NCBI GenBank assembly: GCA_009746045.1
Contig: RPFO01000131.1
Span: forward strand, 1,902,671-1,966,670
From: Mesostigma viride
Taxonomy: Eukaryota; Streptophyta; Mesostigmatophyceae; Mesostigmatales; Mesostigmataceae
Length of the DNA: 64,000 nt
Direction of reading: 5' to 3'
Of the stretch, positions 35,737 through 47,374 are shown piece by piece (positions within the stretch are counted from its first letter, which is position 1; each line of letters starts with the position of its first letter). Both the position numbers and the translations under genes were made by a program. Under the pieces are notes generated by a model, which was not told the DNA's origin, searched no databases, and worked only from the letters and a program-made list of their open reading frames with translations.

Positions 35737-35761
35737 CGGAACATTCGAAGTGGGCCCGGCC
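35737..35761 (-). repeat. right terminal inverted repeat of the giant element
   Basis: Exact reverse complement of 8,861-8,885, followed by the ACCC duplication at 35,762-35,765. Confidence 0.95.
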
Positions 35762-37479
35762 ACCCCTCTGTAGTTGCCGGGGTCGGCAGGCGACCCCTTG
35801 TTCTTGTACAGCATCGTGCGAAAACTGTGTTGCCAGGCCGCTGGAGGAGGTTGCGACGACAGCAGAAGGCGGTTGCAGATGTCCCGGAAGAGCAGCATAA
35901 CACCTGTGTCCTCGAATTCGGCTGCAAGTTTTACAACTGCGGCCGGAATCTCGTCAGAGCCGGTGGCTGCGTCATAACGCAGGCGCTGGACCGCCTCCGT
36001 GACCTCGCGAGAGGTGAAAGGAGGCATGTCAGACGGGTCGCCAAGTGGGCCGACCAGCGGGGGGACTAGGTAGTCCGCCGCTGACCTAGGCGGGGCAGGG
36101 GGCCCAGCGGGGCCGGCCAGGGCGGCCGGGCGGGCGGCGGCGGCTGGGAGCAGGGGTGGGGGCGGCGCAGCTGTCCCCACGACCTCGGCCGTGGCCGTGG
36201 CCCAGGTACGAAGCCGCTTGGCTGGGGCGCCGGGGACGTCGTGGCGGTGGGGCCGGCCGAGGCCGTCCGGGTGCCTGAGGCGCTTGTACCAGAACCAGGC
36301 CCCCTTGCCGTCGTGCTTCTGCTGGCAGCTGCGCAGGTCCTTGACCATCTGCTGAGCATCTGCCTTCTCAGCCTGCTCGTAGGCGGCCCTCAGAGCTGCT
36401 TGCAGCCCAGGTTTGGCGATCGGATCTCTGTTGCGGCGGAGCATCTGCCTGGCGGCGACCACTGTCGGTGCGTGACGGTGGACAGCAAGCTGCCGACGCG
36501 GAGGCAAGGTGGGGAGGGTGCGGGCAGCCAGGCGATACTTGGCGGCGACACCACGGAGGATCACTGAGATATCCCCCGGCGGCGGAATGGCGTGTAACTG
36601 CTGTCGGCTGCCCCCGGCGTCGAATACGGCCAGGAAATCATCCCTGTGCGACATAGCGGCCTGCTCTGCTGCTGACATCTTGTCGGCATCCTTCAGCACA
36701 ATCCGGAGCACTTTCAGATCTGGCTGAGGTGCCAGCTGTCGCGACGGTTTCACCCCAGGAAACCGCAATCGGATGCGAGCGAGCACGAGACGATGATCAG
36801 ATTCCACTGTGCTGACAGAATCTTGCAGGACGCGAGCATCGACAACTGAGGGGCGCTGAGCCCGACGTACGCAGACATAATCAAGGCACACCACCCAATC
36901 CGACGGCCCAAAAAAGGTGGCCAGCTGCTCAGCGGGGCGTGCGAAAGAAGCATTGCATGCAACCAGCGCAGATTCTGCCAGCAGATTCGCAAATAAAGGC
37001 GTGTTACCGTTGGCTGTCGTGTTGGGTGGGGAATACTGAGCGCCCCCAGTGCCAACTGGCAGCGTGGCGTTGGCGTCGAGCAGCATAACCAGGAAGTGCC
37101 GAGCTGGGATGTTGGCCTCCTCCTCCTTGAGAGCGTCGAAGAAGGCCTGACGTTCCGCCTGAGCTCGACCCGCATGTGGTGCATATCCCACGATAACGGT
37201 TAGCGTGTGGTGTGAATGGCCCTCAGTGGCTGAAAAAGTGGCCACTAGCACACGCGGGGACCGCAGCACGATGGACTGGAGCTGCTCTGATGCTGCCGGC
37301 GAGCACAAGAGGCCCACACCACCTTGGCCCGGCGCGTCGCCGCCACCGTAGTGGAACCGCCAGCCTAGCTGCACGCAGGTCGTCGACCAGCAGCCCGTTG
37401 ACCGCGTGCTGAGGGTCAACGGTGCGTCGGTGCTCCTGGACTCCAAGAACAGCGATCTTGTTGTCGGCGCACAGGGTTG
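35762..37479 (-). pseudogene. 5' half of the interrupted LINE: APE endonuclease and RT start
   Basis: Minus-strand ORF2, 5'-truncated: element sequence begins at 37,479 against the ATGAATTCAT duplication. The first codons read NKIAVLGVQEHRRT (endonuclease motif with the metal-binding Glu). A frame change at about 37,385 is followed by LGWRFHYGGGDAPGQGGVGL. Endonuclease landmarks are HFLVMLLDANATLPV, DWVVCLDYVCVRRAQ and VESDHRLVLARIR. A Pro/Ala-rich linker and the first RT motifs come next (YDAATGSDEIPAAVVKLA, FRTMLYKNKGSPADPGNYRG). Translation breaks at NYRGV, where the giant element begins. The same ORF2 resumes at 8,856. Confidence 0.93.
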
Positions 37480-37489
37480 ATGAATTCAT
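37480..37489. repeat. LINE target-site duplication (right)
   Basis: ATGAATTCAT, identical to 7,281-7,290. The sequence beyond it continues repeat X. Confidence 0.85.
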
Positions 37490-37683
37490 GGAGATGGAAA
37501 ATTACATATTTCCGTACGTTGGGAGTACATGTATGTAGCACATATCCCTGATCGAGATGGGGCATATGGCTTTTAGTACATTCTTGCATGGCTACTTACT
37601 GCAATTGGGTAGGATGTAAACTAGACCTGCTCTGGGTGCACAAGGTATGTACACCTGCTCTGGGTGGACCTGCACCACTATGT

Positions 37684-37935
37684 ATTTAAATTAAATTAAA
37701 TTAAATTAAATTATAACATGCCTCCGTTGGGAGATCATGTAGCACATATTCCTTAATGGATGGGTGGGATGGAAGGAGCCGCGTAATCGAACTAACCTAA
37801 CTCTAATCTAGCTAGTCTAGAAAAATCCTAACTACCCTACTCATCAAAACGCCTCCTCCGCTTGGGGGGAGGTGGTTTGCCCACAGGGTCGGGCGTGTGA
37901 GCCTTCACTAGAAATTTTCTGGCCTGCCCCGGAAC
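37684..37935 (-). pseudogene. 3' scrap of a second LINE
   Basis: On the minus strand the ORF2 tail reads RKFLVKAHTPDPVGKPPPPK and RRRRFDE then stop, comparable to PPPVGKRPRVQSRG in the other copy. The 3' UTR has the stem CTCCCAACGGAG and the element ends in an (AATTT)n tail at 37,684-37,718. It is heavily 5'-truncated and meets the GC-rich minisatellite. No target duplication identified. Confidence 0.75.
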
Positions 37936-39945
37936 GGTTACCGGGGCGGTAGCCCCAGTTTCCGGGCCGGTGTCCGGGGCGATAACCGTGCTGGGGCGGC
38001 GACCGGGCCGGCGACCAGGGCGGGAACTGTGCCGGCCGTCTGCCGCCCCAGCCGCCGGGCCGGCATCCGGGCCGGCAACCGTGCTGGGAGTGACCGGCCT
38101 GGTAACCGGTCCGGCCTACCGGGGCGGTGGCCGTGCCGGCAGGTCACCAGGGCGGTTGCCGGGCTGGCCGCTGGGGCGGTTGCTGTGCTGCCAGCCACCG
38201 GTGTGGTTCCCGGGCCGGTTCTTGGGCCGGTAACCGTGCCGGCGGTGATCGTGCTGCCGGCCGCCGGGGCGGTTTCCGCGCCGGGGTGGGAACCGGGGCA
38301 GGAACCGCGCCGCCCAGCAGCCGGGCCGGGGACCGTGCTGCCGGGCGCCGGGGCGGTCTCCGTGCCGGCAGTGGCCGGGGCGGTGACCGGGCCGGTTATC
38401 GGGCCGGTTACCGCGCCGGCGGCAGCCGGGGCGGGGACCGTGCTGGCGGCTGCCGGGGCGGTTTCCGCGCCGGGGTGGGAACCGGGGCAGGAACCGCGCC
38501 GCCCAGCAGCCGGGCCGGGGACCGTGCTGCCGGGCGCCGGGGCGGTTTCCGTGCCGGCAGTACCCGGGGCGGTTCCCGGGCCGGTTCTCGGGCCGGTTAC
38601 CGCGCCGGCGGCAGCCGGGGCGGGGACCGTGCTGCCGGCCGCCGGGGCGGTTTCCGCGCCGGGGTGGGAACCGGGGCAGGAACCGCGCCGCCCAGCAGCC
38701 GGGCCGGGGACCGTGCTGCCGGCCGCCGGGGCGGTTTCCGTGCCGGCAGTACCCGGGGCGGTTCCTGGGCCGGTTCCCGGGCCGGTTACCGCGCCGGCGG
38801 CAGCCGGGCCGGGGACCGTGCTGCCGGCCGCCGGGGCGGTTGCCGTGCCGGCAGCGCCCGGGGCGGTTCCCGGGCCGGATCTCGGGCCGGTTACCGCGCC
38901 GGCGGCAGCCGGGCCGGGGACCATGCGGCCGGCCGCCGGGGCGGTTCCGCGCCGGGGCGGGAACTGGGGCAGGAACCGTGCCGCCCAGCAGCCGGGCCGG
39001 GGACCGTGCTGCCGGGCGCCGGGGCGGTTTCCGTGCCGGCAGCATCCGGGGCGTTTCCCGGGCCAGTTCTCGGGCCGGTTACCGCGCCGGCGGCAGCCGG
39101 GGCGGGGACCGTGCTGCCGGCCGCCGGGGCGGTTTCCGCGCCGGCAGTACCCGGGGCGGTTCCCGGGCCGGTTCTCGGGCCGGTTACCGCGCCGGCGGCA
39201 GCCGGGGCGGGGACCGTGCTGCCGGCCGCCGGGGCGGTTTCCGCGCCGGGGCGGGAACTGGGGCAGGAACCGTGCCGCCCAGCAGCCGGGCCGGGGACCG
39301 TGCTGCCGGGCGCCGGGGCGGTTTCCGTGCCGGCAGCACCCGGGGCGGTTCCCGGGCCAGTTATCCGGCCGGTTACCGCGCCGGCGGCAGCCGGGGCGGG
39401 GACCGTGCTGCCGGCCGCCGGGGCGGTTTCCGTGCCGGCGACGCCCGGGGTGGTACCCGGGCCGGTTCTTGGGCCGGTTACCGCGCCGGCGGCAGCCGGG
39501 CCGGGGACCGTGCTGCCGGCCGCCGGGGCGGTTTCCGCGCCGGGGCGGGAACTGGGGCAGGAACCGTGCCGCCCAGCAGCCGGGCCGGGGACCGTGCTGC
39601 CGGGCGCCGGGGCGGTTTCCGCGCCGGCAGCACCCGGGGCGGTTCCCGGGCCGGTTATCCGGCCGGTTACCGCGCCGGCGGTAGCCGGGCCGGGGACCGT
39701 GCTGCCGGCCGCCGGGGCGGTTGCCGTGCCGGCAGCGCCCGGTCCGGTTCCTGGGCCGGTTATTGTACTGCGCCGGCGGCAGCCGGGCCGGGGACCGTGC
39801 TGCTGGCCGCCGGGGCGGTTGCCGTGCCGGCAGCGCCCGGGGCGGTTCCCGGGCCGGTTCTCGGGCCGGTTACCGCGCCGGCGGCAGCCAGGCCGGGGAC
39901 CATGCGGCCGGCCGCCGGGGCGGTTTCCATGCCGGCGGCCGCCAG
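37936..39945. repeat. GC-rich minisatellite with higher-order structure
   Basis: Built from short blocks such as GCCGGGGCGGTTTCCGTGCC, GGTTACCGCGCCGGCGGCAG and GGGACCGTGCTGCCGGCCGC, with larger repeats of roughly 100-400 bp (a segment starting GCGCCGGGGTGGGAACCGGG recurs). Long open frames on both strands (Pro-Ala-Gly rich) are by-products of repetition. Confidence 0.95.
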
Positions 39946-40441
39946 GGTGGTTGGTTGGTTGGTTGGTTGGTTGGTTGGGCGGGTGGGTGGGTGGGAGGGT
40001 GGGTGGGTGGGTGGGTGGGTGGGTGGGTGGGTGGGTGGGTGGGTGGGTGGGTGGGTGGGTGGGTGGGTGGGTGGGTGGGTGGGTGGGTGGGTGGATGGGT
40101 GGGTGGGTGGGTGGTGGGTGGGCGGGTGGGTGGGTGGGTGGGTGGGTGGGTGGGTGCCGTGGGTGGGTGGGTGGGTGGGTGGGTGGGTGGGTGGGTGGGT
40201 GGGTGGGTGGGTTGGTGGGTGGGTGGGTGGGTGGGTGGGTGGGTGGGTGGGTGGGTGGGTGGGTGGGTGGGTGGGTGGGTGGGTGGGTGGGTGGGTGGGT
40301 GGGTGGGTGGGTGGGTGGGTGGGTGGGTGGGTGGGTGGGTGGTGGGTGGGTGGGTGGGTGGGTGGGTGGGTGGGTGGGTGGGTGGGGTGGGTGGGTGGGT
40401 GGGTGGGTGGGTGGGTGGGTGGGTGGGTGGGTGGGTGGGTG
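39946..40441. repeat. (GGGT)n microsatellite
   Basis: About 500 bp of GGTT then GGGT repeats with occasional interruptions. Runs of GGG every four bases make the plus strand a strong G-quadruplex candidate. Confidence 0.97.
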
Positions 40442-41396
40442 GATGGGTGCAGGTCTTCCTACAGATGGCCACGGGGCTCCTGCGGTCTTCGCGTCGACCT
40501 TTCCTCTCAGACAACTACCATAGTCCTTCCACGAAGTTGGATCACCGTGTCTATTAAAATTAATCAATTTAATTAATTAATTAATTGATAGACACGTGAC
40601 TGCGCCACATGAGCATAAGTCCTCAGTGGGAGGGGAACATGGGATGGAATGGATGGTGTAAGCTATCTAGTAGGTCCTAGTTACAGAAATCGGATCACCG
40701 TGCGTTCAGGAATAGCCATGCATGTCTCATTTGATGTAGAACGCAGTAATATCTTGATGCATTCGTGCATGGATAATTCTTATCTCGATAACCGCAGTTA
40801 AGTTGTCGCTCAGGACTTGCATTGTGTTTGGCTAGGCGGATGGCATCCTATACGTACGCATAAGTTAATTAGTGGCGTCTTATTTACACGTGAAATTGAT
40901 CTGCTATGGATCCACTATACATGCATGACTTCAATTGAGCTGGCATTGCCCTCTTGATAATGTGGAAAGGCGTCGTGGGTATATTCCGACAAGGCAATAT
41001 ACTTGTACATTTAACGCCGGCCAAGCGCGTAGGCAAGGGCCCCCGCCCCCTAGATTACAGCTAACGGTAGTTAACTCGATAGGCTAGCAACGCCCTTGTA
41101 CCCCGGAAGCAACTGGATACACAATTATGGCCGTACGGCGGATTGTAACCTCTGTCCCAGTGCGTGCACATGAAACAGGTGCCTGGGCTACCACGCCCTC
41201 CCCCCAATGCTTGCACGCCCTGAGCGACGATCGCCGTACACGCCCACATGGCCACATGCCCGAGTGCCCACAGCATGCCCACACACCCACATGATCATAT
41301 AGGCAGCCATACGTGCACACGTAGAAACGCACAAGCCTGTCGCAGCCCACTAGGGTGGTCACGTTCATCCCCGGCCCCTGGGAGGCCGGTATACCT
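40442..41396. other. no gene recognised
   Basis: Includes an AT-rich inverted repeat at about 40,545-40,596: GTGTCTAT ... ATAGACAC around TTAATTAATTAATTAATT. The rest is ordinary spacer. I looked here for the downstream end of the neighbouring transposon and found no convincing CACTA terminus. Confidence 0.5.
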
Positions 41397-44300
41397 TCAC
41401 TCAGGCAGGGGCCCGTGTTGCACGCTGAAGCCACGCATGTGCATATTCTTAAAATACGCCGGACAGCTGCCGTGGAAGGCATCCAAAGCGTAACTTGTGT
41501 TCCCGTCGAAGTCGTGGACTACGTCGGGCTGTCCCCGCTGGCGCTGCGATTCCGGTAAAACACGGCACCCCCCCCCTCGCACGTCACAATCGTGAACCAT
41601 CCTAACCGGCTGACCGAGGCGGAATAGCGGCACCAGGGCGCAAGACGCAGGAGGTCCCCCTCGCTCCCCCACACCGGGGGGCAAGCGATCAAACAGTGGA
41701 CATTGGTGATGCGCATCACACCTAACCTGCCCACTCCTCGGGACGAGCTGGATGTCATACCACCTAGGTTTGAACCAAAGCGTCTTGGTGCCCGATGGCC
41801 CGGTGAGGCAGAGAATGTCCTCCACTTCGCAAACCCAATGCGCCACATTGACGGAATCGGCTAGTAGCGTAACGCCAGTGCATCGGTAATGCGCCGCAAT
41901 AGGCCGCTCGCACTCCTCTTTCGTGTACGGTGCCTGTCGAAAGGCATACGCCTGCCCAACCCTCACGCCGCCGTTGTACCTGGCTGCCCGCGCATACCGT
42001 TGGATGACAGGAGGCGCGTCAAACGGGGCGTCCTTTTCGAAGAAATGTTTCACCTGTCCGTTCAGCTCTTCCAAGGAAAATCCCAGTTCGTCCAGCGTCT
42101 TCTGCTCTCCGGCACCTCGGGGCACCCCGCCTCGGCACACCAACGTGCCCTTGACATGCATGGCGTCCAGTAGCGTCGTGTCATCCACGAGTCTGGAAAA
42201 CTCGTCCTGCTCGCAAATGCCAGGGAACATGATGTTCATGGAGTCGCTCGCTTCCACCATTTGAAGCGCCTCCTGGCTCAGCGTGCCCTCCCCATCCTCC
42301 TTTCCCGCTGCAACCCGTGTATAGAGGAAAAGCATTTCCCACTCCTTCAACAATTTCGGGCCCATATTCCCGGCGTCCTTCAATTCCCCACCGACTTCAC
42401 CCTCGCCTTCAATAGGCCAATGATTCTCTCAAAATCCTGCCCCCCCATGGACCAAGGCCTCCCATACTGGTCCATCTGCTCGCGCACGTGCAAGCCGTAG
42501 TGCGTGTTTGGCGCAGCGGCGTTCCGCTTCTTGTCGGGCGCAACGCCTGCGCTCGTTGCTGCTTGTGCTTGGTTGGTAGCTCGTGGTGGCGGTGGCGGAC
42601 GCGGCCACAGGCCTTGGAAAGTATCCACAAAGATCCGGTAGATGTCATCCGCATGCTTGTTGAAAAGTGGCGACGTGACGTCCGCGGTGACCATTTCCAG
42701 GAATTTCGCAAGGTGCAGGATTAACCTGTTGACCGCTCGCACGTCGCGGCAATGCATACCAAGTTGGTTGAGATGTACGAGCCTGCGCAGCAGGAAGGGC
42801 AGCGCTTTCCCGAAAGTGAGGAATTCCATGCCTTTCATGTTCTTGTAATTGGTGAGCGGATCAGCGGGCATGACATCCCCCGGGAGGCGAGGGAAGTCAC
42901 GAGCCCACGCGTTCAGCATCTGCAAATTGGTAGGGCTGAAGAACTTGACGCAGTACTTGGTCACTAGTTTCGCCAGGCCCAGAGCGGCCAGATGGAAAAT
43001 CTCCAGGATAAACCTCTCATACCGGTTGAACCCCACGATCTCCTTCCAAGGCCAGTCAGGGACATACAGGACCCCAGTTTTGGTCTGTTCGGCTTCCCGG
43101 GCGCTCTGCGTCATCCCAGCCATGCGATTGACGATTGCCACCGTCTGCGCCTCTTTGCGAGCGTTGGCAACCACATCGTAGGAAGTGTCACCGAACCTCT
43201 CGTCGGGGCAGTTGCAAAAGGGGCAGCCGCGTTTCGCCGTGCAGCCGAGGTGGCCCATGAAGTTCCCCCTCGCATGCGAGTCGTGTTCCACCAGGACGTG
43301 GCAGCGAACCAGCATCCGCTGCAGTCCCTGGGCCGTGTGCACCTCCATCACCACTCCCCTGGTCAAAGCCGCCAGGCATTCCCTCACCACGTAAGCAACA
43401 AACTTGTCGGAGTAATCTTTCGCCGGCACCAGGCTGATCGGGAAGATGGCATTGCGAGTCTTGCTCAGCGCGCGATCCAGGCCCAGGATGCAAAACAGCC
43501 ACGCCTCCAGCGATCCTTCCTTCTTCTGCCAGTACCTGAATGCGTCCCCCCAAACGACGATAGGCAGGCAGAGGATGGGAAGGTCGCCTTCCGCGGGGGG
43601 CTGCACCTCGGGCACGTCCGCGAGCCACGCGTCGTAATTCAGCGGGGCCCAGCGTCGACGCGGCAGCAGCTGGATGAGCTTGGACTTGAGGTAATAGTCG
43701 CTGACCTCGGCCCACGCCCCCTCCTCGGATGCCACCCTGACGTGTCGCACGTAGTACTCTGTGGGCACAAGTTGGGAGTGATCCGAATCGAGCACTTCAT
43801 GCGCGCCATTCACAACCACGCCCTTGCCGTTCCTGTACATGTACTTGATGCGCAAGCACTTGACGAACCCATCAACATCTGCATTGTCTGCCACCACGCC
43901 GTCCTCCGCCAATGCGTCTTGGTGGACCCAATAGATGCCCATCACCCGGGCGGGCTCAGCAGCCTGTCTATTGCGGTCATCCGCCACCATCACTTCAATT
44001 GTGTCCCCCACCGATACCCTTATCTCCCTCCCGTCGCGGCCAACCACGTTCACGCTCCTCGGCTTGAAGGCCGGCGTGTCGAGATATGCTCTCGTTTGGC
44101 AAAACTCCGCCACCTGGCACTGCGGCCAAATCTCGTGGCGCAGGCGCAGCTGGGAAACAAATTTCTTGTCGCGCAAAACCTGTGCCAACCGTGCCCTGAT
44201 GTCAATGACGTGGGCGATGCTACCGTCGTCACTGTAGCTCCACCGGCTCAATTTTCGCCTGGCTGAGTCCCAGCAGCTTCTGCTCCATGGTCGTCACGGA

Positions 44301-44891
44301 GTGGGTTCCCACCCCTATCGCCTCCGCCACATTGAAGTCAGGGCTTTTTAACAAAGCTTGCTGCGCACGGATATGACTGTGCTCCATCTGATATCGCAGA
44401 TATAAACCGAAAAGGTGGAATGAGGTGAAGGACTGGAATGCCCCAAACATCGCCGTTGGCACGGGCAACAAGGCTGCTGCTGACGTTCTGCTGGGCTCGC
44501 CCGTGTCGCCCGTGTCGCCCATGTCGTCCATGTCGTCCGCCACGGAGCCTTGACTCCCTTGGTTGGAGTCAAGGCGCGCCGACTTGCTTGATTGCTCTTC
44601 TCCGCCCGCGGAGCTTTCGGCAGATTCAAGGCGACGCCCGGGGGGCTTGTCCGCAAGCCGGGAAACATCGTGGGGCCGAGGTGGAGATAATAGACGCTCC
44701 GGCGACGACGAAGAACCAGGGAACAGCGATGGGATGCGCTCCTCTGCACGTTCAAGGAAAGAAAGCAACGCCGCGCCTTTATAAGAGCGATCAAGAAATA
44801 ATGATTCGTTGCACCACACATGGTGTTCTCCAGCGACGCTCTCAACTGGGTCTAAATCAAATGCATGGCCCACCATTGCATGAAAAAACAT
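41397..44891 (-). pseudogene. CACTA/Plavaka-type (CMC superfamily) transposase, frameshifted
   Basis: Minus strand, about 1,150 codons in three frames. 44,891 to about 44,250 is an acidic, Ser-rich N-terminus. 44,251-42,380 is the main body. 42,383-41,397 follows after a shift in a GGGG run (VKSVGN to GELKDAGN). The body shows the TNP2-like order: LPIVVWGDAFRYWQKKEGSL, AIFPISLVPAKDYSD, the gatekeeper segment HARGNFMGHLGCTAKRGCPF, ERFILEIFHLAALGLAKL, KNMKGMEFLTFGKALPFLL and a C-terminal HYGLHVREQMDQYGRPWSMG with FERIIGLLKARVKS. These match CACTA/Plavaka transposases, which act in the nucleus on CACTA-type ends. TIRs were not found. Two shifts would prevent function unless they are base-call errors. 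Confidence 0.75.
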
Positions 44892-45529
44892 TACAGCTGT
44901 AAATATAATCTCGCATATAGCGGAGTACTATGTTTACAACATACAGATAAAAACTGGACTAAACTGAACTGAAATATAATCTCCTCGTGGCTAGGGGGGC
45001 AAGCGCATGCGTTAAATATGCGGTTTGGATTTAAGCACTGGCACGACCGGCACTTGGCGGAGGGAAGCACGAGGCATACCACACTTGCCACTCATGACCA
45101 GCATCCAGGACTTTTCTGCCCCAAATCTCGCTTGCATCATCATCCCCCGTCCGAGTCAGTCACCGCCACCTATACACACGAGAGCAAACTTGCAAATATG
45201 AACGCAAGAACTAGCGATTGATTTTTAAAACTAGGGAGTGTCCCAAAATCGAAAAAGGGCGCCCACCGGGCCGGGGATGCTTCATCAACATCTCCAGGGG
45301 GGGCTGGTAATCACCCACACCACGTTAAAAGCAACTGAGCATGCCATAAACATCAAATCGCCTGTGCATGCCTTACATGTAAATGCCACGTACCGCTGTC
45401 TACATCAGCTCCACCACGTAGGCGCAGGACGCCTGTGTTGTACGATGGCCTAGAGCTCACGCTTCGAGGAAGAAACAAGCAAGAGTGTTTCTTCAAAACT
45501 GGATAGTTAAAAACCCCAACAGCGTGCTT
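44892..45529. other. no gene recognised
   Basis: Spacer upstream of the CMC transposase. No exon, repeat or terminus was identified. Confidence 0.45.
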
Positions 45530-45728
45530 GCTGCCCAGGCCCAGGCCCAGGCCCAGGCCCAGGCCCAGGCCCAGGCCCAGGCCCAGGCCCAGGCCCTCGC
45601 CCAGGCCCTCGCCCTCCCCCCCGCCCCCGCCCCCGCCCCCGCCCTCGCCCGCGCCCTCGCCCTCGCCCTCGCCCTCGGCCTCGCCCTCGGCCTTGGCCTC
45701 GGCCTCGGCCTCGCCCTCGCCCTCGCCC
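45530..45728. repeat. hexanucleotide microsatellite (CCCAGG)n / (GCCCTC)n
   Basis: Pure GCCCAG units to about 45,595, then mixed GCCCTC, GCCCCC and GGCCTC units. Open frames across it are Ala-Gln, Arg-Pro and similar artefacts. Confidence 0.95.
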
Positions 45729-46241
45729 AAAAAAGTATTGTAAATTGGCAAGCAAAACAGTGGTCAGACAGAGAATTATCAGCCCACACCAGGTCAACAA
45801 TCATCATTATACAATTGCGCAAGGTGGATACCGGACTTGGCCTCTGTGTTGTTGAGCGTACACATTACATCCAACGTGCCGGAGTGTTGGCCAACACCCG
45901 CCCCTGTTCTCGCTGATGCCCACGTGGCCCTGTGGAGCGAGCCTGGCGTGATGCAATATGTGTTGGACGATGAAAATATGTAAATGTAAAATGGGACGAG
46001 TTAACCATAAGACGGTATCATCAGTTTGGCATGCACATTACACGGAAGTAGTACATTGGAATTATGTGTGCGAACAGCACAAGAAAACCAAGGTCAATAT
46101 ATAGATGTCTGTACACAAGAAAACTAACATCAATCAAACGCATAATGTCAAGGGGTAGGGCATTATGTTGAGCCAAGTATCTTGCCCGGCAAGCATGTCC
46201 AGGTGTCTATGGCCAACAACAAGCGTATGGAAGCGGCATAC

Positions 46242-46706
46242 CTGAGGCAGTGACGCATCGACCAGCACAGTCGCCAATTCTTCACCGACCTCGCAATTCA
46301 CAACGCCTGTAGTGGCAAATATGTACTCCGCAATCGCTAAATTGTCGTAGACGTCTACCACAATGCCATCGCGTTCTCCGTCTTCATAACACCCGACAAT
46401 CTCGGGATTCCCGCCATCGTCGTTGCTGTTGCGGTTGCGGTTGCTGTCGCTGTCGCGGTATCCACATACAAGACGACACCATCCGGATATAACAGAAACA
46501 ACCACGCTGATGGCCACGGCGTTCACGACGATGGACGACCAAAACCTGTCAGGCACCACTAATAGCGGGCGTCATGCAAACTGGAACAGACTGCACCAAC
46601 TTACTCGAACATCGTTTGTGATCTTGACACAGAGGCCGGATGACAAGGAAGCCAGGCATGCCACCAGGAGCACACCGACTGCTACAAAACTGGGAATCCT
46701 CCCCAT
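46242..46706 (-). CDS. possible small secreted or membrane protein gene, two exons
   Basis: ATG at 46,706 (minus) encodes MGRIPSFVAVGVLLVACLAS then LSSGLCVKITNDVR, a good signal peptide or N-terminal membrane helix, and stops at a consensus donor CGA|GTAAGT (46,605). A second coding-looking stretch on the same strand, about 46,559-46,242, reads SSIVVNAVAISVVVSVIS (hydrophobic), then DDGGNPEIVGCYEDGERDG ... ATVLVDASLPQ and ends at donor-like CAG|GTATGC. The phase across the proposed intron does not match with the acceptors I can see, so the link is uncertain. No family recognised. Confidence 0.3.
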
Positions 46707-47374
46707 GGCGACTGCCGTACACACGGTAAAACGCCCTTTTTTTCCTGCAAAACGTCTCACCTACTGTCGTGTCACCTAATGTAGAAAACTGCCAACAGAC
46801 CAAAGCCCAGATCCGAACGCCCAGAGCATTCGGCGGGGCGAGTCGGAGGAAGTTGAGCGTCGGAACATGATCGGTATGATAATTTCCTGGTTTACAACAA
46901 CTTAGACACCGGCCATGCCAGTCATTGACGGGTCCCCGTGGTTGACTTCTGCAAACGGCACAGACCGTTCTGGTCTGGAAATGTCATCAGTGGCTCAGTG
47001 CTTGGGCCTCCGCGCGCTTCGAGTGGGATCTGGCCGGACGAGCAACCTCTTCAAAGTTTGCCTTGACGCGTGGCAAAACATCCACGTGGTCGCGGTCTAG
47101 ACACTGAACGCACAGACATGACAAGCAGGGAAAAGAAAAGCAGGCCACAGCGAAATGTCAAATTAATACATACCCGTTTTACCGGCAAATGTCAAATTCG
47201 CCATGAAGGGGCTTGGGAAGCACTGCTGCATCGGTCCTCATCGTCCATTTGCGCGTAACTGCTCGCGTTTGATTTTCGCGCGCCTGTCCGGTGCTTCCGC
47301 TGGCTGTACATCTTGTCCTGCTGGCTTGCCGTGTGTGCCAAAGGCTTGTCCCTTGCTCCTGGTGGCTGTCCGCC

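Larger units (their letters stand above)
8861..35761. mobile_element. 26.9-kb giant TIR DNA transposon inserted in a LINE
   Basis: The element is bounded by perfect 25-bp inverted repeats (8,861-8,885 and 35,737-35,761, outer end GGCCGGGCCCACTTCG) and by a 4-bp ACCC duplication. Removing it with one ACCC joins the LINE codons ...NYRGV and CIQSAPLKLLMRL in frame. Inside are a minus-strand gene of at least 12 exons (9,156-20,132), a plus-strand transposase-like gene (30,738-34,261), a small plus-strand gene (34,851-35,323), minisatellites at 20.2-24.4 kb, a nested hAT derivative and a nested ORF1-only LINE. A recurrent hairpin repeat seems confined to it. The superfamily is unassigned. I saw no DNA polymerase B, packaging ATPase, capsid or retroviral-type integrase, so it is not an obvious Polinton, virophage or giant-virus insertion. 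Confidence 0.9.

Noticed and set aside
8861-35761. Polinton, virophage or endogenous giant virus
   Set aside because: No polymerase B, packaging ATPase, protease, capsid or retroviral-type integrase motif was seen, and the duplication is 4 bp rather than the 5-6 bp typical of Polintons.
38029-40576. Long Pro/Ala/Gly-rich open frames of 500-800 codons
   Set aside because: They overlap on both strands, follow the minisatellite and GGGT repeat exactly, and lack any non-repeat domain.
42992-44266. A 424-codon plus-strand gene
   Set aside because: It lies opposite the CMC transposase in a GC-rich coding region and shows no domain. It is a shadow frame.
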